Shown piece by piece: positions 8,957 to 18,905 of a stretch of 64,000 bases of DNA. Position 1 is the first letter of the stretch. Every line of letters starts with the position of its first letter. The notes below the pieces were generated by a model. That model saw only the letters and a program-made list of their open reading frames with translations. It was not told the DNA's origin and did no database searches. A program made the translations under genes and the position numbers. Source of the DNA: Lentibacillus sp. CBA3610 (GTDB taxonomy: Bacteria > Bacillota > Bacilli > Bacillales > Amphibacillaceae). The stretch spans positions 3,534,001-3,598,000 of the forward strand of contig NZ_CP035925.1 in NCBI RefSeq assembly GCF_013373365.1. Reading direction: 5' to 3'.

Positions 8957-9820
8957 ATGAACAGTCTAATCGAAAAAGCTTTACATCATGCGGACGATCA
9001 TAGCACTATAGAACAGGCAAAGCGGATAGCGGGCGGATCAATCAATGAAAGCTATTTCGCGAAAACCAATAACGGACAATACTTCATTAAATATCATTCA
9101 GACGCTCCGGATCGCTTTTTTGAACTGGAAGCAAAAGGTCTGGATCTGATCAGGGAAACCAATTCGATTGCGGTGCCCAATGTATTTGCATTTTCTGATG
9201 AAAAACAGAATGCATTTCTCGTTATGGAGTGGGTGGAAGGCACACGAGCGGCGGATACTGACTGGAAATTAGGTGATGCGATTGCTGAAATGCATCACGC
9301 CTCAGGTGAGAAGCATGGTTTCGATTATCATACCTTTATTGGATCGCTGCCGCAGCCGAATGGGTTATTTTCAAGCTGGCTTGAGTATTACCGGGATCGC
9401 CGGCTTGGGGCTCAATTACAGCTGGGAATCGATCGGGGCATGATGCCAGGCAAACGGCGTGACCGGATGGAAACATTACTGGAAAAGCTGGATAAATGGG
9501 TGCCGGCCAATGTGGAGCCATCCTATCTGCATGGTGATTTGTGGGGTGGCAACTGGCTGGCGGGACCCGGTGGTGAACCAAATGTCATTGATCCGTCATT
9601 CCTTTATGGCGATCGTCACTTTGAATTGGCCTTTACCGAAGTATTTGGCGGCTATTCCAATGAATTTTACCGGGCTTATCAGGAGCGGTTTCCGTTGTCA
9701 CCGGATTATGAAGACATCAAACCGCTGTATCAGCTGTATTACTTGCTCGCTCACTTGAACATGTTTGGTGAACCATACGGGCGGTCTGTGGACACGATTT
9801 TAAAAAGGTATGTTGGCTGA
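8957..9820 (+). CDS. Fructosamine kinase family protein
   Basis: Predicted to phosphorylate fructosamines or ribulosamines on glycated amines, leading to their release; cytoplasmic. The 287-residue protein has the aminoglycoside-kinase-like fold motifs: GGSINESYF at the N-terminus, the catalytic HGDLWGGNW, and DPSFLYGDRHFELAF as metal-binding aspartate and tail. ATG at 8957 is preferred to the GTG one codon earlier because of its spacing from AGAAGGGA. It begins 67 bp past the target duplication of the outer IS. Confidence 0.88.
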   Translation: MNSLIEKALHHADDHSTIEQAKRIAGGSINESYFAKTNNGQYFIKYHSDAPDRFFELEAKGLDLIRETNSIAVPNVFAFSDEKQNAFLVMEWVEGTRAADTDWKLGDAIAEMHHASGEKHGFDYHTFIGSLPQPNGLFSSWLEYYRDRRLGAQLQLGIDRGMMPGKRRDRMETLLEKLDKWVPANVEPSYLHGDLWGGNWLAGPGGEPNVIDPSFLYGDRHFELAFTEVFGGYSNEFYRAYQERFPLSPDYEDIKPLYQLYYLLAHLNMFGEPYGRSVDTILKRYVG

Positions 9821-9935
9821 CGCCTTTGACACAATTTCGTCATAAAACATGCTGTAGATGTGCTGAATCTCACAATTTCTCCCTATGCTGAATCATGTAT
9901 GATAGAGATACATGATACGATTGGTGGGATAATCC

Positions 9936-10388
9936 ATGACATTTTATGAATTTCTCGTTTTTATACATGTGTTTTCAGCCATATTAGGTTTGGGCCCTGG
10001 GTTTATTATGATTTTTGTTGTAACCGGAGCTGAAACGATGACCGAATTGAGACATGCTTTTCTCATCCGGAACCGGCTGCATATTTTTGTGATGGTTGGC
10101 GGGACAATGCTTTTGATAACCGGTCTTTGGATGGGAGCACTGAATACTGCCCTGTTCAGCCAGGGCTGGTATGTGTTGAGTCTGACATTATTCCTGATTG
10201 CGCTTGCTTTTGGCCCGATCGTTTTGTCGCCACGGTCGAAGCCGGTCAAACAATTGCTTAAGGAGCACCAGGGAGATGATATACCTGATGAATATTATGT
10301 GCTGTCGAAAAAACTCTTTTTCTATGAACGGATTGAAAATGTCATTTTTCTGATTGTGATTGCCTTAATGATTTTAAAACCTTTTTAA
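9936..10388 (+). CDS. DUF2269 integral membrane protein
   Basis: A 150-residue protein with four hydrophobic segments and short polar loops. The N-terminal FLVFIHVFSAILGLGPGFIM and the R-x-R-x-H motif (RNRLHIFV) in the second segment match what I know of DUF2269. Function is unknown. The next gene starts 85 bp downstream on the same strand, so the two may be co-transcribed up to the terminator at 10942. Confidence 0.7.
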   Translation: MTFYEFLVFIHVFSAILGLGPGFIMIFVVTGAETMTELRHAFLIRNRLHIFVMVGGTMLLITGLWMGALNTALFSQGWYVLSLTLFLIALAFGPIVLSPRSKPVKQLLKEHQGDDIPDEYYVLSKKLFFYERIENVIFLIVIALMILKPF

Positions 10389-10472
10389 TCAAGTGTTTTG
10401 TTAAAAAATCTGATAGTTCCACCCTCGCCTGTCTTTTTCATTGTTATAATAATAGAGAAGGGTGGGGTGGAA

Positions 10473-10940
10473 ATGAAAAAATGGTCGGATAGTATTGAAA
10501 TTGATGCGCCGATTGAACATGTCTGGAAACTGTTTGATGGTTCGCTGGAGGATATGCAAAAAATCATGCCGAACGTGATAGCACATGAACCGGTAAGCGT
10601 TACAGATGATGGTGTCGGCAGCATTTATCGGCAGAAGTTTCGGGAAGGGAAGAGGGTAGAGGAATACGAAGTGGAAACATTCGTTTATGAGAATCAGCCT
10701 GATTATAAAGAAATGAAGGTCGGTTTTACACTTGCCAATACATTTCGGATTACAGCCTATTATGAGCTGCAAAAGTTAGGTGATCATAAAACGTATTTCC
10801 ACTACGAGACAACCAATCAGCCGTTAAAATGGTATTTTAAAATTCTAGTGAAACTGGCCGGCAGCAACAAGATTGTCACGCAATTTATGAGCCGAGTCAA
10901 AAATGCGGCTGAAGAAGAATATAAACAGGCAAATACATAA
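10473..10940 (+). CDS. SRPBCC (START-like) ligand-binding family protein
   Basis: A 155-residue protein that begins KKWSDSIEIDAPIEHVWKLF, the opening strand and helix of the SRPBCC/polyketide-cyclase-like fold. It continues with alternating strands and a final long helix. The frame is open 25 codons upstream, but the ATG at 10473 follows GGGTGGGGTGG. The likely role is binding a small hydrophobic ligand; nothing narrower is supported. Confidence 0.7.
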   Translation: MKKWSDSIEIDAPIEHVWKLFDGSLEDMQKIMPNVIAHEPVSVTDDGVGSIYRQKFREGKRVEEYEVETFVYENQPDYKEMKVGFTLANTFRITAYYELQKLGDHKTYFHYETTNQPLKWYFKILVKLAGSNKIVTQFMSRVKNAAEEEYKQANT

Positions 10941-10941
10941 G

Positions 10942-10972
10942 AAAGGCGCACATGCCCGGATGTGCGCCTTTT
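10942..10972. terminator. Bidirectional terminator
   Basis: Perfect 12-bp stem AAAGGCGCACAT / ATGTGCGCCTTT with loop GCCCGG. It serves the SRPBCC gene and, in reverse, the convergent VanY-like gene. Confidence 0.9.
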
Positions 10973-10985
10973 CAATCGTCTAATA

Positions 10986-11999
10986 TTACCTCAAATACTC
11001 TTCAAGTGTGATCGCCTGTTCCATGATGTCAGTCGCCGCTTTTTCGCCAACGTACCGCAGATGCCATGGTTCGTACTGGTACTGGGTAATGTCTTCCTTG
11101 CCTTCCGGATAACGGATGATAAAGCCATATTCGGCTGCATGCTGCTCGAGCCACTGACCTTCATCGGTTTCACCAAATTCCTCCGTTAACCGAAAATCAA
11201 CATCCGGACTGGTGACATCCATCGTTAAACCGGTCTGATGCTCGCTTTCCCCGGGCCGTGCACTGAAGTTATTGGCAGCTTCCTCGCCGTGTTCCTGAAC
11301 ATTGGAAGCAAAAATGGCATCCTGTCTGTCGAACGAACGGTACCCGGACTGGGCGAATAGTTCAAGCCCTTCTTCATCGGCAGCTTCAAACATATTTTCC
11401 AGAGCTGTGGCCGCTACTTGCCGCATCTGTTTTTTTGGTAAAAAATCCTCAAACGGAAACCGGACATCCGGTACAACGAGATTTACAGGTTCAAATCCAT
11501 CCGGCAGTGAATTTTCTTTATTGATGAGTGACAGGATTTCGTGTGGATTGCTGACTATATTTGAATGATCATTGTCAGGCTTTTCAAGTTCTGAGCCTGG
11601 CTTAATTGTCGTGTTATTTTCGAGTGTTTCGTTTAGTGAACTACGCGTGTCATCATCAAAAATTCCCGTGACAGGCAGTGATTCCTGCTGCATTTGATAA
11701 TCTGTAACAGCCCACGTCGTCATGCTATCATACGTTCCATTTGGATCGATGGAATAATCTATTTTATGCAAGGCTTCCTGCAGGGATTGGACAGCATCCC
11801 CTGTATCATTTTTCTGCAGGTGTTCTTGGGGTAATTGTAATTGGTTATGTGCTGGTTCTGTTTTATCTTGATTATCTGATTGATTGGTTGGTGCGGGCTC
11901 AGTGGTTTGCTGATCTTCTGAAGCACTATCACTGCAGGCTGTGATCAGAAAAAGTATGGCAAACAGCACTGTAGCAACTGTGAAGCTTTTCTTGAACAT
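10986..11999 (-). CDS. VanY-type D-Ala-D-Ala carboxypeptidase lipoprotein with peptidoglycan-binding domain
   Basis: Secreted, membrane-anchored enzyme that trims D-alanine from peptidoglycan stem peptides. The N-terminal signal ends in the lipobox LITAC (Cys 22). A charged linker follows, then a PG_binding_1 domain (about residues 60-135, QKNDTGDAVQSLQEAL). The M15B peptidase domain has SGYRSFDRQ, SEHQTGLTMDV and EPWHLRYVG, which carry the zinc ligands His and Asp and the catalytic Glu-x-x-His. It resembles Bacillus YodJ with an added wall-binding domain. Length is 337 residues. Confidence 0.88.
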   Translation of the reverse strand: MFKKSFTVATVLFAILFLITACSDSASEDQQTTEPAPTNQSDNQDKTEPAHNQLQLPQEHLQKNDTGDAVQSLQEALHKIDYSIDPNGTYDSMTTWAVTDYQMQQESLPVTGIFDDDTRSSLNETLENNTTIKPGSELEKPDNDHSNIVSNPHEILSLINKENSLPDGFEPVNLVVPDVRFPFEDFLPKKQMRQVAATALENMFEAADEEGLELFAQSGYRSFDRQDAIFASNVQEHGEEAANNFSARPGESEHQTGLTMDVTSPDVDFRLTEEFGETDEGQWLEQHAAEYGFIIRYPEGKEDITQYQYEPWHLRYVGEKAATDIMEQAITLEEYLR

Positions 12000-12141
12000 C
12001 CAATTCTCTCCCCATCATACGATTTACTTATCCTATCTATGATAACACGTCATGTTTGAGGTGGTCTATGGCAATTCGAGGATGCCTGCTCAGCAGCTGC
12101 ACGGAATAATCAAACGTTTGTTGAAGTAAACGGTGACAACG

Positions 12142-12178
12142 CTAAAAGCCAGTTCCTCTGCGCAGAACCTGGCCTTCA
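12142..12178 (-). terminator. pepT terminator
   Basis: On the minus strand AAGGCCAGG-TTC pairs with GAA-CTGGCTTTT and is followed by T-rich sequence, six bases after the pepT stop. Confidence 0.75.
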
Positions 12179-12183
12179 AATCG

Positions 12184-13416
12184 TTATCCTCTTGCTTCAT
12201 ACAACTGACAAATTTCGATTATCACATTGGTGGCCTTTTCCATATTATCAACCGAAATGTATTCATATTTCCCGTGAAAGTTCTCGCCGCCAGTGAAGAT
12301 ATTTGGTGTCGGCAGGCCTTTGTATGAAAGTTGTGAACCATCAGTACCACCGCGGACAGGTTTGACAAGTGGCTTAATTTCAAGGTTTTCCATTGCCTGG
12401 TACGCGATATCCACGATTTCTTTGACCGGCTCGATTTTTTCACGCATGTTATAATATTGGTCTTTCATATCAATTTCGGCTGATCCCTCACCATATTTGA
12501 CATTAATCTCATTGATAAATTGACGCATTGTTTCTTTTCTTGCTTCAAAGTTATCTTTGTCAAAATCCCGGATGATATAGGATATGACGGTTTCTTCCAC
12601 ATCACCGCTGATTGATATTAAATGATAAAACCCTTCATATTTCTCTGTGTGCTCGGGTGCTTCCTGCTCTGGGACTTTGCTGATAAATTCGGCAGCCATT
12701 TTGCCGGCATTCACCATTTTATTTTTGGCTGTTCCCGGATGGACACTGTTGCCATGAAAAGTGATTGTGGCACTAGCGGCATTAAAGCTTTCATACTGCA
12801 GTTCACCAAGCGGTCCGCCATCCATTGTATAAGCGTATTTGGCAGCGAAACGATCAACATCAAATTTATGCGGGCCACGGCCGATCTCTTCATCCGGCGT
12901 AAAAGCGACGCGGATTTTCCCATGTTTGATTTCCGGATGGTCGATGAGGTGAGCCATTGCGGTCATAATTTCCGTTATACCAGCTTTGTCATCGGCACCA
13001 AGCAAGGTTGTCCCGTCTGTTGTGATAAGCGTATGGCCTTTATAACTTGGCAGCTCCGGGAAGTCACTTGCTGACAAGACAACGCCTTTATCGTTGTTTA
13101 AAGTCAAATCATTGCCATCAAAATTTTCCACGACTTGTGGTTTTACGTTTTTGCCGGTAAAGTCAGTAGCTGTATCAACATGGGCCAAAAAGCCAATGGT
13201 CGGAATGTCTTTTTCCGTGTTGGCCGGAAGTGTCGCCATACAATAGCCGTTGTCATCAATTGAAACATCCTCCATACCGATTTTCTTTAATTCATCCACA
13301 AGCAGGTTGGCTAATTCCAGTTGTCCCGGTGTGGAAGGAGTTGATTCATTAGCCTTATTTGATTGCGTATCGATTTTAGCGTAGCGTGTGAAACGTTCGA
13401 TCAAATCTTTTTTCAT
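12184..13416 (-). CDS. pepT: Peptidase T (tripeptide aminopeptidase)
   Basis: Dizinc M20B aminopeptidase that removes N-terminal residues from tripeptides in the cytoplasm. Seen: [10 protein letters not shown] (first metal His and Asp), [11 protein letters not shown] (bridging Asp), [14 protein letters not shown] (catalytic Glu), and [18 protein letters not shown] near the C-terminus. The 410-residue length is normal. An upstream in-frame start exists at 13452, but the ATG at 13416 has AAAGGAG at proper spacing. Monocistronic, with its own terminator. Confidence 0.93.
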   Translation of the reverse strand: MKKDLIERFTRYAKIDTQSNKANESTPSTPGQLELANLLVDELKKIGMEDVSIDDNGYCMATLPANTEKDIPTIGFLAHVDTATDFTGKNVKPQVVENFDGNDLTLNNDKGVVLSASDFPELPSYKGHTLITTDGTTLLGADDKAGITEIMTAMAHLIDHPEIKHGKIRVAFTPDEEIGRGPHKFDVDRFAAKYAYTMDGGPLGELQYESFNAASATITFHGNSVHPGTAKNKMVNAGKMAAEFISKVPEQEAPEHTEKYEGFYHLISISGDVEETVISYIIRDFDKDNFEARKETMRQFINEINVKYGEGSAEIDMKDQYYNMREKIEPVKEIVDIAYQAMENLEIKPLVKPVRGGTDGSQLSYKGLPTPNIFTGGENFHGKYEYISVDNMEKATNVIIEICQLYEARG

Positions 13417-13570
13417 TATGTCGTCATCTCCTTTACCCATCCATTTTACCATTTTTACTGTCTGAAAATGAAGATTAACTCGTGCTGTTCATTGGCTTTT
13501 CCATCAGTTAGAATAAGAAGTGAAAACAATGAACGGGAATGGCGATAAATTTTAACTTGGAGGGTTTTAA

Positions 13571-14413
13571 ATGTCTGTTGTGGTGAGTGCTGAATGGCTG
13601 AATGAACAATTGGAAAAGGCCTCTGACAAAACGGTGGTAGTGGATACACGTTTTCAACTGCAGGATGAGGATGCCGGCAGAAAAGCATATTTGGAAGGCC
13701 ATATTCCGCAAGCGGTTTACTTGGATTTAAACAAAGATTTATCTGAAAAGCCAGCTAAACATGGCGGCAGTCATCCATTGCCTGATATGGAGATGTTTGC
13801 TGCCAAAATAGGCAACATCGGCATTGATCATGATAAAACGGTCGTTATTTATGATCAGCAGAATGATATGTTCGCCGCACGCCTCTGGTGGCTCTTGCAA
13901 TACATGGGTCATGAAGATGTTCATTTACTTGATGGCGGTCTTGATCAATGGGTGAAATCAGGTTATACCGTCACAACAGAAATGCCGGCCCTTGAAGCGA
14001 AGGGATTTAAACCAGCATTTCAGGAAAATGACGTTGCAGATATTGAGGAAGTCATGGACAAACTGCAGAATCAGGCAGCTGCGTTAATTGATTCACGCTC
14101 AAGAGACCGCTATCTTGGTAAAACCGAACCACTTTATAAAAAGGCCGGTCATATTCCTGGTGCTAAAAATTTCTTTTGGAAGAATGTTTTCGACACAGAT
14201 GGAAAATGGAAAGGAACTGCAGAAATCGAAAAAAACTTTGATGCTTTATCCAAAGATGACGAGATTATCGTGTCGTGTGGATCCGGTGTTTCCGCATGTC
14301 CAAACATCCTTGCATTGAAGTCGGCCGGTTACGAAAATGTGAAACTTTATCCCGGCAGTTTCAGTGACTGGATTTCCTATGATGACAATAAAGTTGAGAC
14401 AAAGGAAGAATGA
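13571..14413 (+). CDS. Two-domain rhodanese sulfurtransferase
   Basis: Thiosulfate or 3-mercaptopyruvate sulfurtransferase, 280 residues, with two rhodanese domains. The N-terminal one (about 5-125) is inactive-type, with no cysteine at the loop. The C-terminal one has the active-site loop CGSGVSAC, close to the CGSGVTAC of mercaptopyruvate sulfurtransferases. The start is preceded by TTGGAGGG. Its stop overlaps the beginning of the tag reading frame, so both genes are likely on one transcript. Confidence 0.88.
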   Translation: MSVVVSAEWLNEQLEKASDKTVVVDTRFQLQDEDAGRKAYLEGHIPQAVYLDLNKDLSEKPAKHGGSHPLPDMEMFAAKIGNIGIDHDKTVVIYDQQNDMFAARLWWLLQYMGHEDVHLLDGGLDQWVKSGYTVTTEMPALEAKGFKPAFQENDVADIEEVMDKLQNQAAALIDSRSRDRYLGKTEPLYKKAGHIPGAKNFFWKNVFDTDGKWKGTAEIEKNFDALSKDDEIIVSCGSGVSACPNILALKSAGYENVKLYPGSFSDWISYDDNKVETKEE

Positions 14414-14415
14414 TC

Positions 14416-14982
14416 ATGAACAAAAAACGCTGTGCCTGGGTAACAGATGACCCAATCTATATTGAATACCATGATCATGAGTGGGGAAGGCCGACCCATG
14501 ATGATCAGAAATTATTTGAAATGCTTTCTCTGGAAGGTGCGCAGGCAGGTCTGAGTTGGATTACAATCCTTAAGCGCAGGGAAGGCTACCGGAAAGCATT
14601 TGATAATTTTGATCCTGAAAAAATCGCTCATTACGATAGTGATAAGATTCATAAACTGATTCAGGACAAGAATATTATCCGGAACAGACGTAAAATTGAA
14701 TCCGTCATCACCAATGCCATGGCCGTATTGAGGATTCAGCGGGAATTCGGCAGCTTTGATGCATATATCTGGCAATTTGTCGGTGGAGAGCCAATTGGAA
14801 ATGACTGGTCCGAGCATGCTGAGGTTCCCACGTCTACCAAAGAATCCGAACAAATGAGCAAAGACCTGAAAAAACGCGGCTTTAAATTTGTCGGACCAAC
14901 GATATGCTATGCATTCATGCAGGCAACAGGAATGGTCAATGATCATACAAAAGATTGTTTTCTCGGGGGCCATGAAGTCTGA
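14416..14982 (+). CDS. tag: DNA-3-methyladenine glycosylase I
   Basis: Removes 3-methyladenine from alkylated DNA as the first step of base-excision repair. The 188-residue protein carries the family hallmarks CAWVTDDPIYIEYHDHEWG, FEMLSLEGAQAGLSWITIL and GFKFVGPTICYAFMQA. The C-terminal zinc ligands lie in NDHTKDC. Two ATGs are possible (14410 and 14416). The second is seven bases from AGGAAG and is chosen; the first overlaps the stop of the sulfurtransferase. Confidence 0.93.
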   Translation: MNKKRCAWVTDDPIYIEYHDHEWGRPTHDDQKLFEMLSLEGAQAGLSWITILKRREGYRKAFDNFDPEKIAHYDSDKIHKLIQDKNIIRNRRKIESVITNAMAVLRIQREFGSFDAYIWQFVGGEPIGNDWSEHAEVPTSTKESEQMSKDLKKRGFKFVGPTICYAFMQATGMVNDHTKDCFLGGHEV

Positions 14983-15006
14983 CCCCCTTGTCCCGTTCTG
15001 CACAAA

Positions 15007-15042
15007 AACCCCTCCCTGTATAAACAGGAAGGGGGATTTCAG
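15007..15042 (-). terminator. ald terminator
   Basis: Minus-strand stem CCCCCTTCCTGT with ACAGGGAGGGG and a four-base loop, followed by TTTTTG. It also lies past tag and may act in both directions. Confidence 0.85.
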
Positions 15043-15059
15043 CTTTGTTCGAGCAATGT

Positions 15060-16178
15060 TTATTCATTCATGGCTTCTTCAACCGAAACATAATCGAATT
15101 CTAAGTCGCGGGCAACGGCTTCATAGGTGACTTTTCCACCTGCGACATTGACACCGGTGCTGATTGCCGGATTATCCTGAATCGCTTTAGCCAATCCTTT
15201 TTTAGCAATCTGTACCGCATATGGGACGGTCACGTTGGTTAAGCCGACAGTTGCTGTACGTGGCACGGCACCTGGGATGTTGGCCACAGCGTAATGCAGG
15301 ACGTCGTGTTTAGTGTAGATTGGATCATCGTGTGTTGTTGGATGATCGACCGTTTCAAAGTTTCCGCCTTGGTCAATGGCAACATCAACAATAACCGAAC
15401 CTGGCTGCATGCTCTTAACCATTTCTTCTGATACCAGCTTAGGCGCTTTGGCCCCTGGAATGAGTACCGATCCAATGACGAGATCTGACGCCTTTACCGC
15501 TTCGGCAATGTTAAACGGATTGGACATGAGTGTTTGCACACTGGATCCGAACATTTCGTCCAATTCACGCAAGCGGGCCGGATTCAGGTCAAGGATGTTC
15601 ACTTGTGCGCCAAGTCCTGCTGCGATTTTTGCCGCATTCGCACCAACAACACCACCGCCAATCACGGTTACCGTACCGCGTTTAACACCTGGAATACCAT
15701 TGAGAACGATCCCTTTACCGCCCTCCAATTTTTCCAGATAACGTGTTCCGATTTGGGTTGCCATTTTTCCGGCAACTTCACTCATTGGTGTCAGCAATGG
15801 CAATGTACCGTTCGTTGTAATGGTTTCATAGGCGATAGCTGTGACGCCATTTTCAACAAATGCTTTTGCCAGCTCAGGTTCAGCAGCCAAGTGAAGATAT
15901 GTGAACACGATGAGCCCTTTGCGGAAGTATTTATACTCAGATGGCAATGGCTCTTTCACTTTCATGATCATATCTGCTTTTTCCCAAACATCTGAAGCGT
16001 TTTCAGAAATGTCAGCACCAGAAGCTTTGTACTCTTCATCTGTAAAACTGCTGCCAAGTCCGGCACCTTTTTCAACAATAACTGTTTGCCCGGCATTGAC
16101 TAAATTATCCACACCAGCTGGCGTCATGGCAACTCGGTTCTCATTGTTCTTTATTTCCTTTGGCACCCCAATAATCAT
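15060..16178 (-). CDS. ald: Alanine dehydrogenase
   Basis: NAD-dependent oxidative deamination of L-alanine to pyruvate and ammonia, used to catabolise alanine and in sporulation. The 372-residue protein starts [17 protein letters not shown]. It has the substrate lysine in [11 protein letters not shown], the catalytic histidine in TYLHLAAE, and the Rossmann motif [11 protein letters not shown]. The start at 16178 has AAGGAG nine bases before it; the ATG three codons upstream sits on the ribosome site itself. It follows adeR on the same strand, as expected for a regulator and its target. Confidence 0.95.
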   Translation of the reverse strand: MIIGVPKEIKNNENRVAMTPAGVDNLVNAGQTVIVEKGAGLGSSFTDEEYKASGADISENASDVWEKADMIMKVKEPLPSEYKYFRKGLIVFTYLHLAAEPELAKAFVENGVTAIAYETITTNGTLPLLTPMSEVAGKMATQIGTRYLEKLEGGKGIVLNGIPGVKRGTVTVIGGGVVGANAAKIAAGLGAQVNILDLNPARLRELDEMFGSSVQTLMSNPFNIAEAVKASDLVIGSVLIPGAKAPKLVSEEMVKSMQPGSVIVDVAIDQGGNFETVDHPTTHDDPIYTKHDVLHYAVANIPGAVPRTATVGLTNVTVPYAVQIAKKGLAKAIQDNPAISTGVNVAGGKVTYEAVARDLEFDYVSVEEAMNE

Positions 16179-16262
16179 ATATACCATCTCCTTGATAGCA
16201 AGTTTATATCTCTATCATACGCGTTTTGTATCGCATAAACTTCATTAAATAAAATAAAAGTT

Positions 16263-16300
16263 ATAGGCGTTGTTTGTGTTTTTACACAAATAATGCCTAT
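16263..16300 (-). terminator. Hairpin between adeR and ald
   Basis: Long imperfect stem with ATAGGC ends and an ACACAAA / TTTGTGT top, read on the minus strand and followed by a T-rich stretch. It overlaps the adeR stop and probably ends the adeR transcript before the ald promoter. Confidence 0.6.
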
Positions 16301-17547
16301 GTCAATTCATTGATGACGAGGTCAAGATAGACGGCTGTTTTTTGGCTGGGATCATTCAGGTCAAACTCGGCGATTTCACGAATTCGCTTTAAACGATAAT
16401 TCATTGTATTGGAATGAATGAAAAGTTTTCTCGCTGCTTCTGTTGTATTGGAGTCTGTTTGCAGATAGACATACAGTGTCGGCAATAATGATGTATGGTT
16501 TTGCGCATCATAGGCACGAAGCCGTTCAACATACGGATTGGTATAGCCGATCTGGTTTCTGATCGTGGCTAAATCATCAGCGAATTCATAAACGCCCAGA
16601 TCTTCATAAGCGATTAGATGGTCCAGTTTGTTTGGGAATTTATGTTTCACCTCTGTAACTTTCAGAGCTTGTTTGTATGAATCTTTTATATGACTGGGAG
16701 ATTCATAGACAAAACCTGATGTGCCACGGATGCCGTTGATTTGAAACTGAGCATTGATTTTATCAATAAACTGCCGGATAAAATCCTGTACAGCCTTTGT
16801 AGCATGTTCACCCTTGTTCACACGGGTAATCATAATGAAATCATTGTCATCAAACAGCCGGAAAAGGACCTGAACCCTCACTTGAGTTTCCACTAAATAA
16901 TAAGCGTGTATTTTCATGCGTTCTGTAACCTGGTTGGGGAATTGAATGATGGCCACCGCCAATTTGCCGTCCAGGTTTATGTTGTACTGTTCGGCTTTCC
17001 GTAAAATATGACCATCTTCCGTCAGATCCCCTGTCAGGAGCTGCCAGAAAAAATCATTATGGCCTTGCTCGGATGTTTCTTTTGCCTGGTGCCGTTTCAG
17101 CAGGAGCTTCTTAACTTGCAAGGCGGCTTCTTTCAAGGATTGCAGCTCTTTTTCGTTAAGTTGTTTATCGGCTGTATGTGCCCAGATAAAGCCGAGGATT
17201 TCATTCTTTTTCCGGATGGAAACGGCAACACGATTGCTAAGCCCGATCTCGTCTATTTCAGGGATGATAACCGGATCATCATTGTCGATCAGTTTAGGCA
17301 TAACACCCTTTTTCCAAAGCCCATTAAGCACTTTATCCGGAACTTTCCGGTTCATAATTGTCGAAATTCGAGCCTCATCAATGTTTTCGCTATGTTTGCT
17401 GTAAGAGACAACATGATGGTGGGAGTCTTCTATGGTTATCGGGCATTCAAAAACTTCCGCGATATAATCGGCCAGATTTTCCGGTGAATCAATGATATCA
17501 TTTAAATGTTGTTTAAATTGCCCCGGATGGTTTAAAATATTATTCAT
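16297..17547 (-). CDS. adeR: PucR-family transcriptional activator of ald
   Basis: A 416-residue regulator of the PucR/CdaR type. The N-terminal region (about 1-150) is GAF-like. The C-terminus has the family helix-turn-helix: SNTTEAARKLFIHSNTMNYRLKRIREI. In Bacillus subtilis the equivalent protein AdeR (YukF) lies next to ald and activates it in response to alanine. The same pairing here, with the gene 118 bp upstream of ald, supports the name. Direct proof of the target is absent from the sequence. Confidence 0.78.
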   Translation of the reverse strand: MNNILNHPGQFKQHLNDIIDSPENLADYIAEVFECPITIEDSHHHVVSYSKHSENIDEARISTIMNRKVPDKVLNGLWKKGVMPKLIDNDDPVIIPEIDEIGLSNRVAVSIRKKNEILGFIWAHTADKQLNEKELQSLKEAALQVKKLLLKRHQAKETSEQGHNDFFWQLLTGDLTEDGHILRKAEQYNINLDGKLAVAIIQFPNQVTERMKIHAYYLVETQVRVQVLFRLFDDNDFIMITRVNKGEHATKAVQDFIRQFIDKINAQFQINGIRGTSGFVYESPSHIKDSYKQALKVTEVKHKFPNKLDHLIAYEDLGVYEFADDLATIRNQIGYTNPYVERLRAYDAQNHTSLLPTLYVYLQTDSNTTEAARKLFIHSNTMNYRLKRIREIAEFDLNDPSQKTAVYLDLVINELT

Positions 17548-17716
17548 GTTTCCCTTCCTCTATCTACTAGTCTACTAGTTTGATTTCATGATAAAAACGT
17601 AACGATTTGTGTAAAAGAACGAATTGCTTACTTTATATTTTAGCTGATAGACAAAATGATTTAAACTATTATCTGCTACACTTATTTGAAGAGGCATCTA
17701 AGGGGGAAAAATACAG

Positions 17717-18775
17717 ATGAAAAAAATCCTGAGAATTGGAAGCGCTTTTATCGGAATCATTGTCGGGGCAGGTCTTGCGTCCGGACAGGAAATCTTACAG
17801 TACTTTACCAGTTTTGGCTTATGGGGTATTGCCGGGGCGGTTGTGACAACTGCTTTGTTCGCATATGTCGGCATGATGCTCGTATGGCTGGGCAGCCGGG
17901 CGAAGAACCCATCGCATAAAGAGGTGATTTATGGCGTCAGCGGACGTTTTCTTGGCTTGGTCATTGATTATATTCTGATTTTCACTTTATTTGGTGTCGG
18001 TGTTGTCATGGTTGCCGGGGCCGGTTCCAATCTTAATCAGCAGTTTGACATACCGGTTGTTGTCGGGACAACTTTAATGCTGATCCTGTTGCTCATGACA
18101 GGTATGTTAAACGTTGACCGGGTCGTGTCGATTATCAGCGGCATCACACCATTTCTTATTATCTTTGTTGTGATCGTTTCCATTTACAGCTTTATGACGA
18201 TGGATGATTCGTTTATTAATCTGGACAGTATTGCAAGAGAACATCCGACGAGTCTGCCAAATTGGTTTATTTCAGCCATTAACTATGTATCGTTTAATAC
18301 GGCAGTCGGAGCATCAATGGCAATCGTCACAGGAGCTGCTGAAACAGACCGGAAGACAGCGGCATGGGGCGGCTTGGCCGGTGGTATTGGTCTGGGTCTG
18401 GTTATTCTGTTTAGTCATTTGGCTATTTTCGCTAAAATTGAAGATGTTGGCAGTCTGGAATTACCAACGCTTGGAATTGTAAATGACATTTCACCGGTTT
18501 TAGGTGTGATCATGTCCATCGTATTATTTGCCATGATTTTTAATACAGCCATCAGTATGTTTTTCTCTTTTGGCGCCCGCTTTACCGAAGCAGGGACGAA
18601 GAAATTCAAAATCTTTTTTGTGATAACAGTGATTGTCGGCTATGCCGCAAGTTTTGTCGGATTTACCGATCTTGTTTCCTCACTCTATCCTTTTATCGGT
18701 TATCTCGGACTTGTGCTCATCGTCGTGCTTATCGTTGCACCATTCATTATTGGAAAACGGGGAAGAAGGGGCTAA
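17717..18775 (+). CDS. YkvI-family membrane transporter
   Basis: A 352-residue polytopic membrane protein with roughly ten transmembrane segments. It begins KKILRIGSAFIGIIVGAGLASGQEIL, where the glycine-rich first helix is typical of the APC-like transporter fold and of the YkvI family. The substrate is unknown. The start follows AAGGGGG. It is divergent from adeR and ends in its own terminator; a link to alanine metabolism is possible only by location. Confidence 0.7.
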   Translation: MKKILRIGSAFIGIIVGAGLASGQEILQYFTSFGLWGIAGAVVTTALFAYVGMMLVWLGSRAKNPSHKEVIYGVSGRFLGLVIDYILIFTLFGVGVVMVAGAGSNLNQQFDIPVVVGTTLMLILLLMTGMLNVDRVVSIISGITPFLIIFVVIVSIYSFMTMDDSFINLDSIAREHPTSLPNWFISAINYVSFNTAVGASMAIVTGAAETDRKTAAWGGLAGGIGLGLVILFSHLAIFAKIEDVGSLELPTLGIVNDISPVLGVIMSIVLFAMIFNTAISMFFSFGARFTEAGTKKFKIFFVITVIVGYAASFVGFTDLVSSLYPFIGYLGLVLIVVLIVAPFIIGKRGRRG

Positions 18776-18802
18776 TGCCACGTCCCGTTCATAGCATGAA
18801 AC

Positions 18803-18845
18803 AGGCAAATTTTCTGGGCAGGTCCCACGAACATTTGCCTTTTTC
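18803..18845 (+). terminator. Terminator of the YkvI-family gene
   Basis: AGGCAAAT pairs with ATTTGCCT across a 20-base loop, followed by TTTTTC. Confidence 0.75.
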
Positions 18846-18905
18846 TTTGTGCTATTTCGTTTGGCACGTGCAAATATATTTTTGGGAAAATAATCAAAAA
18901 ATCAA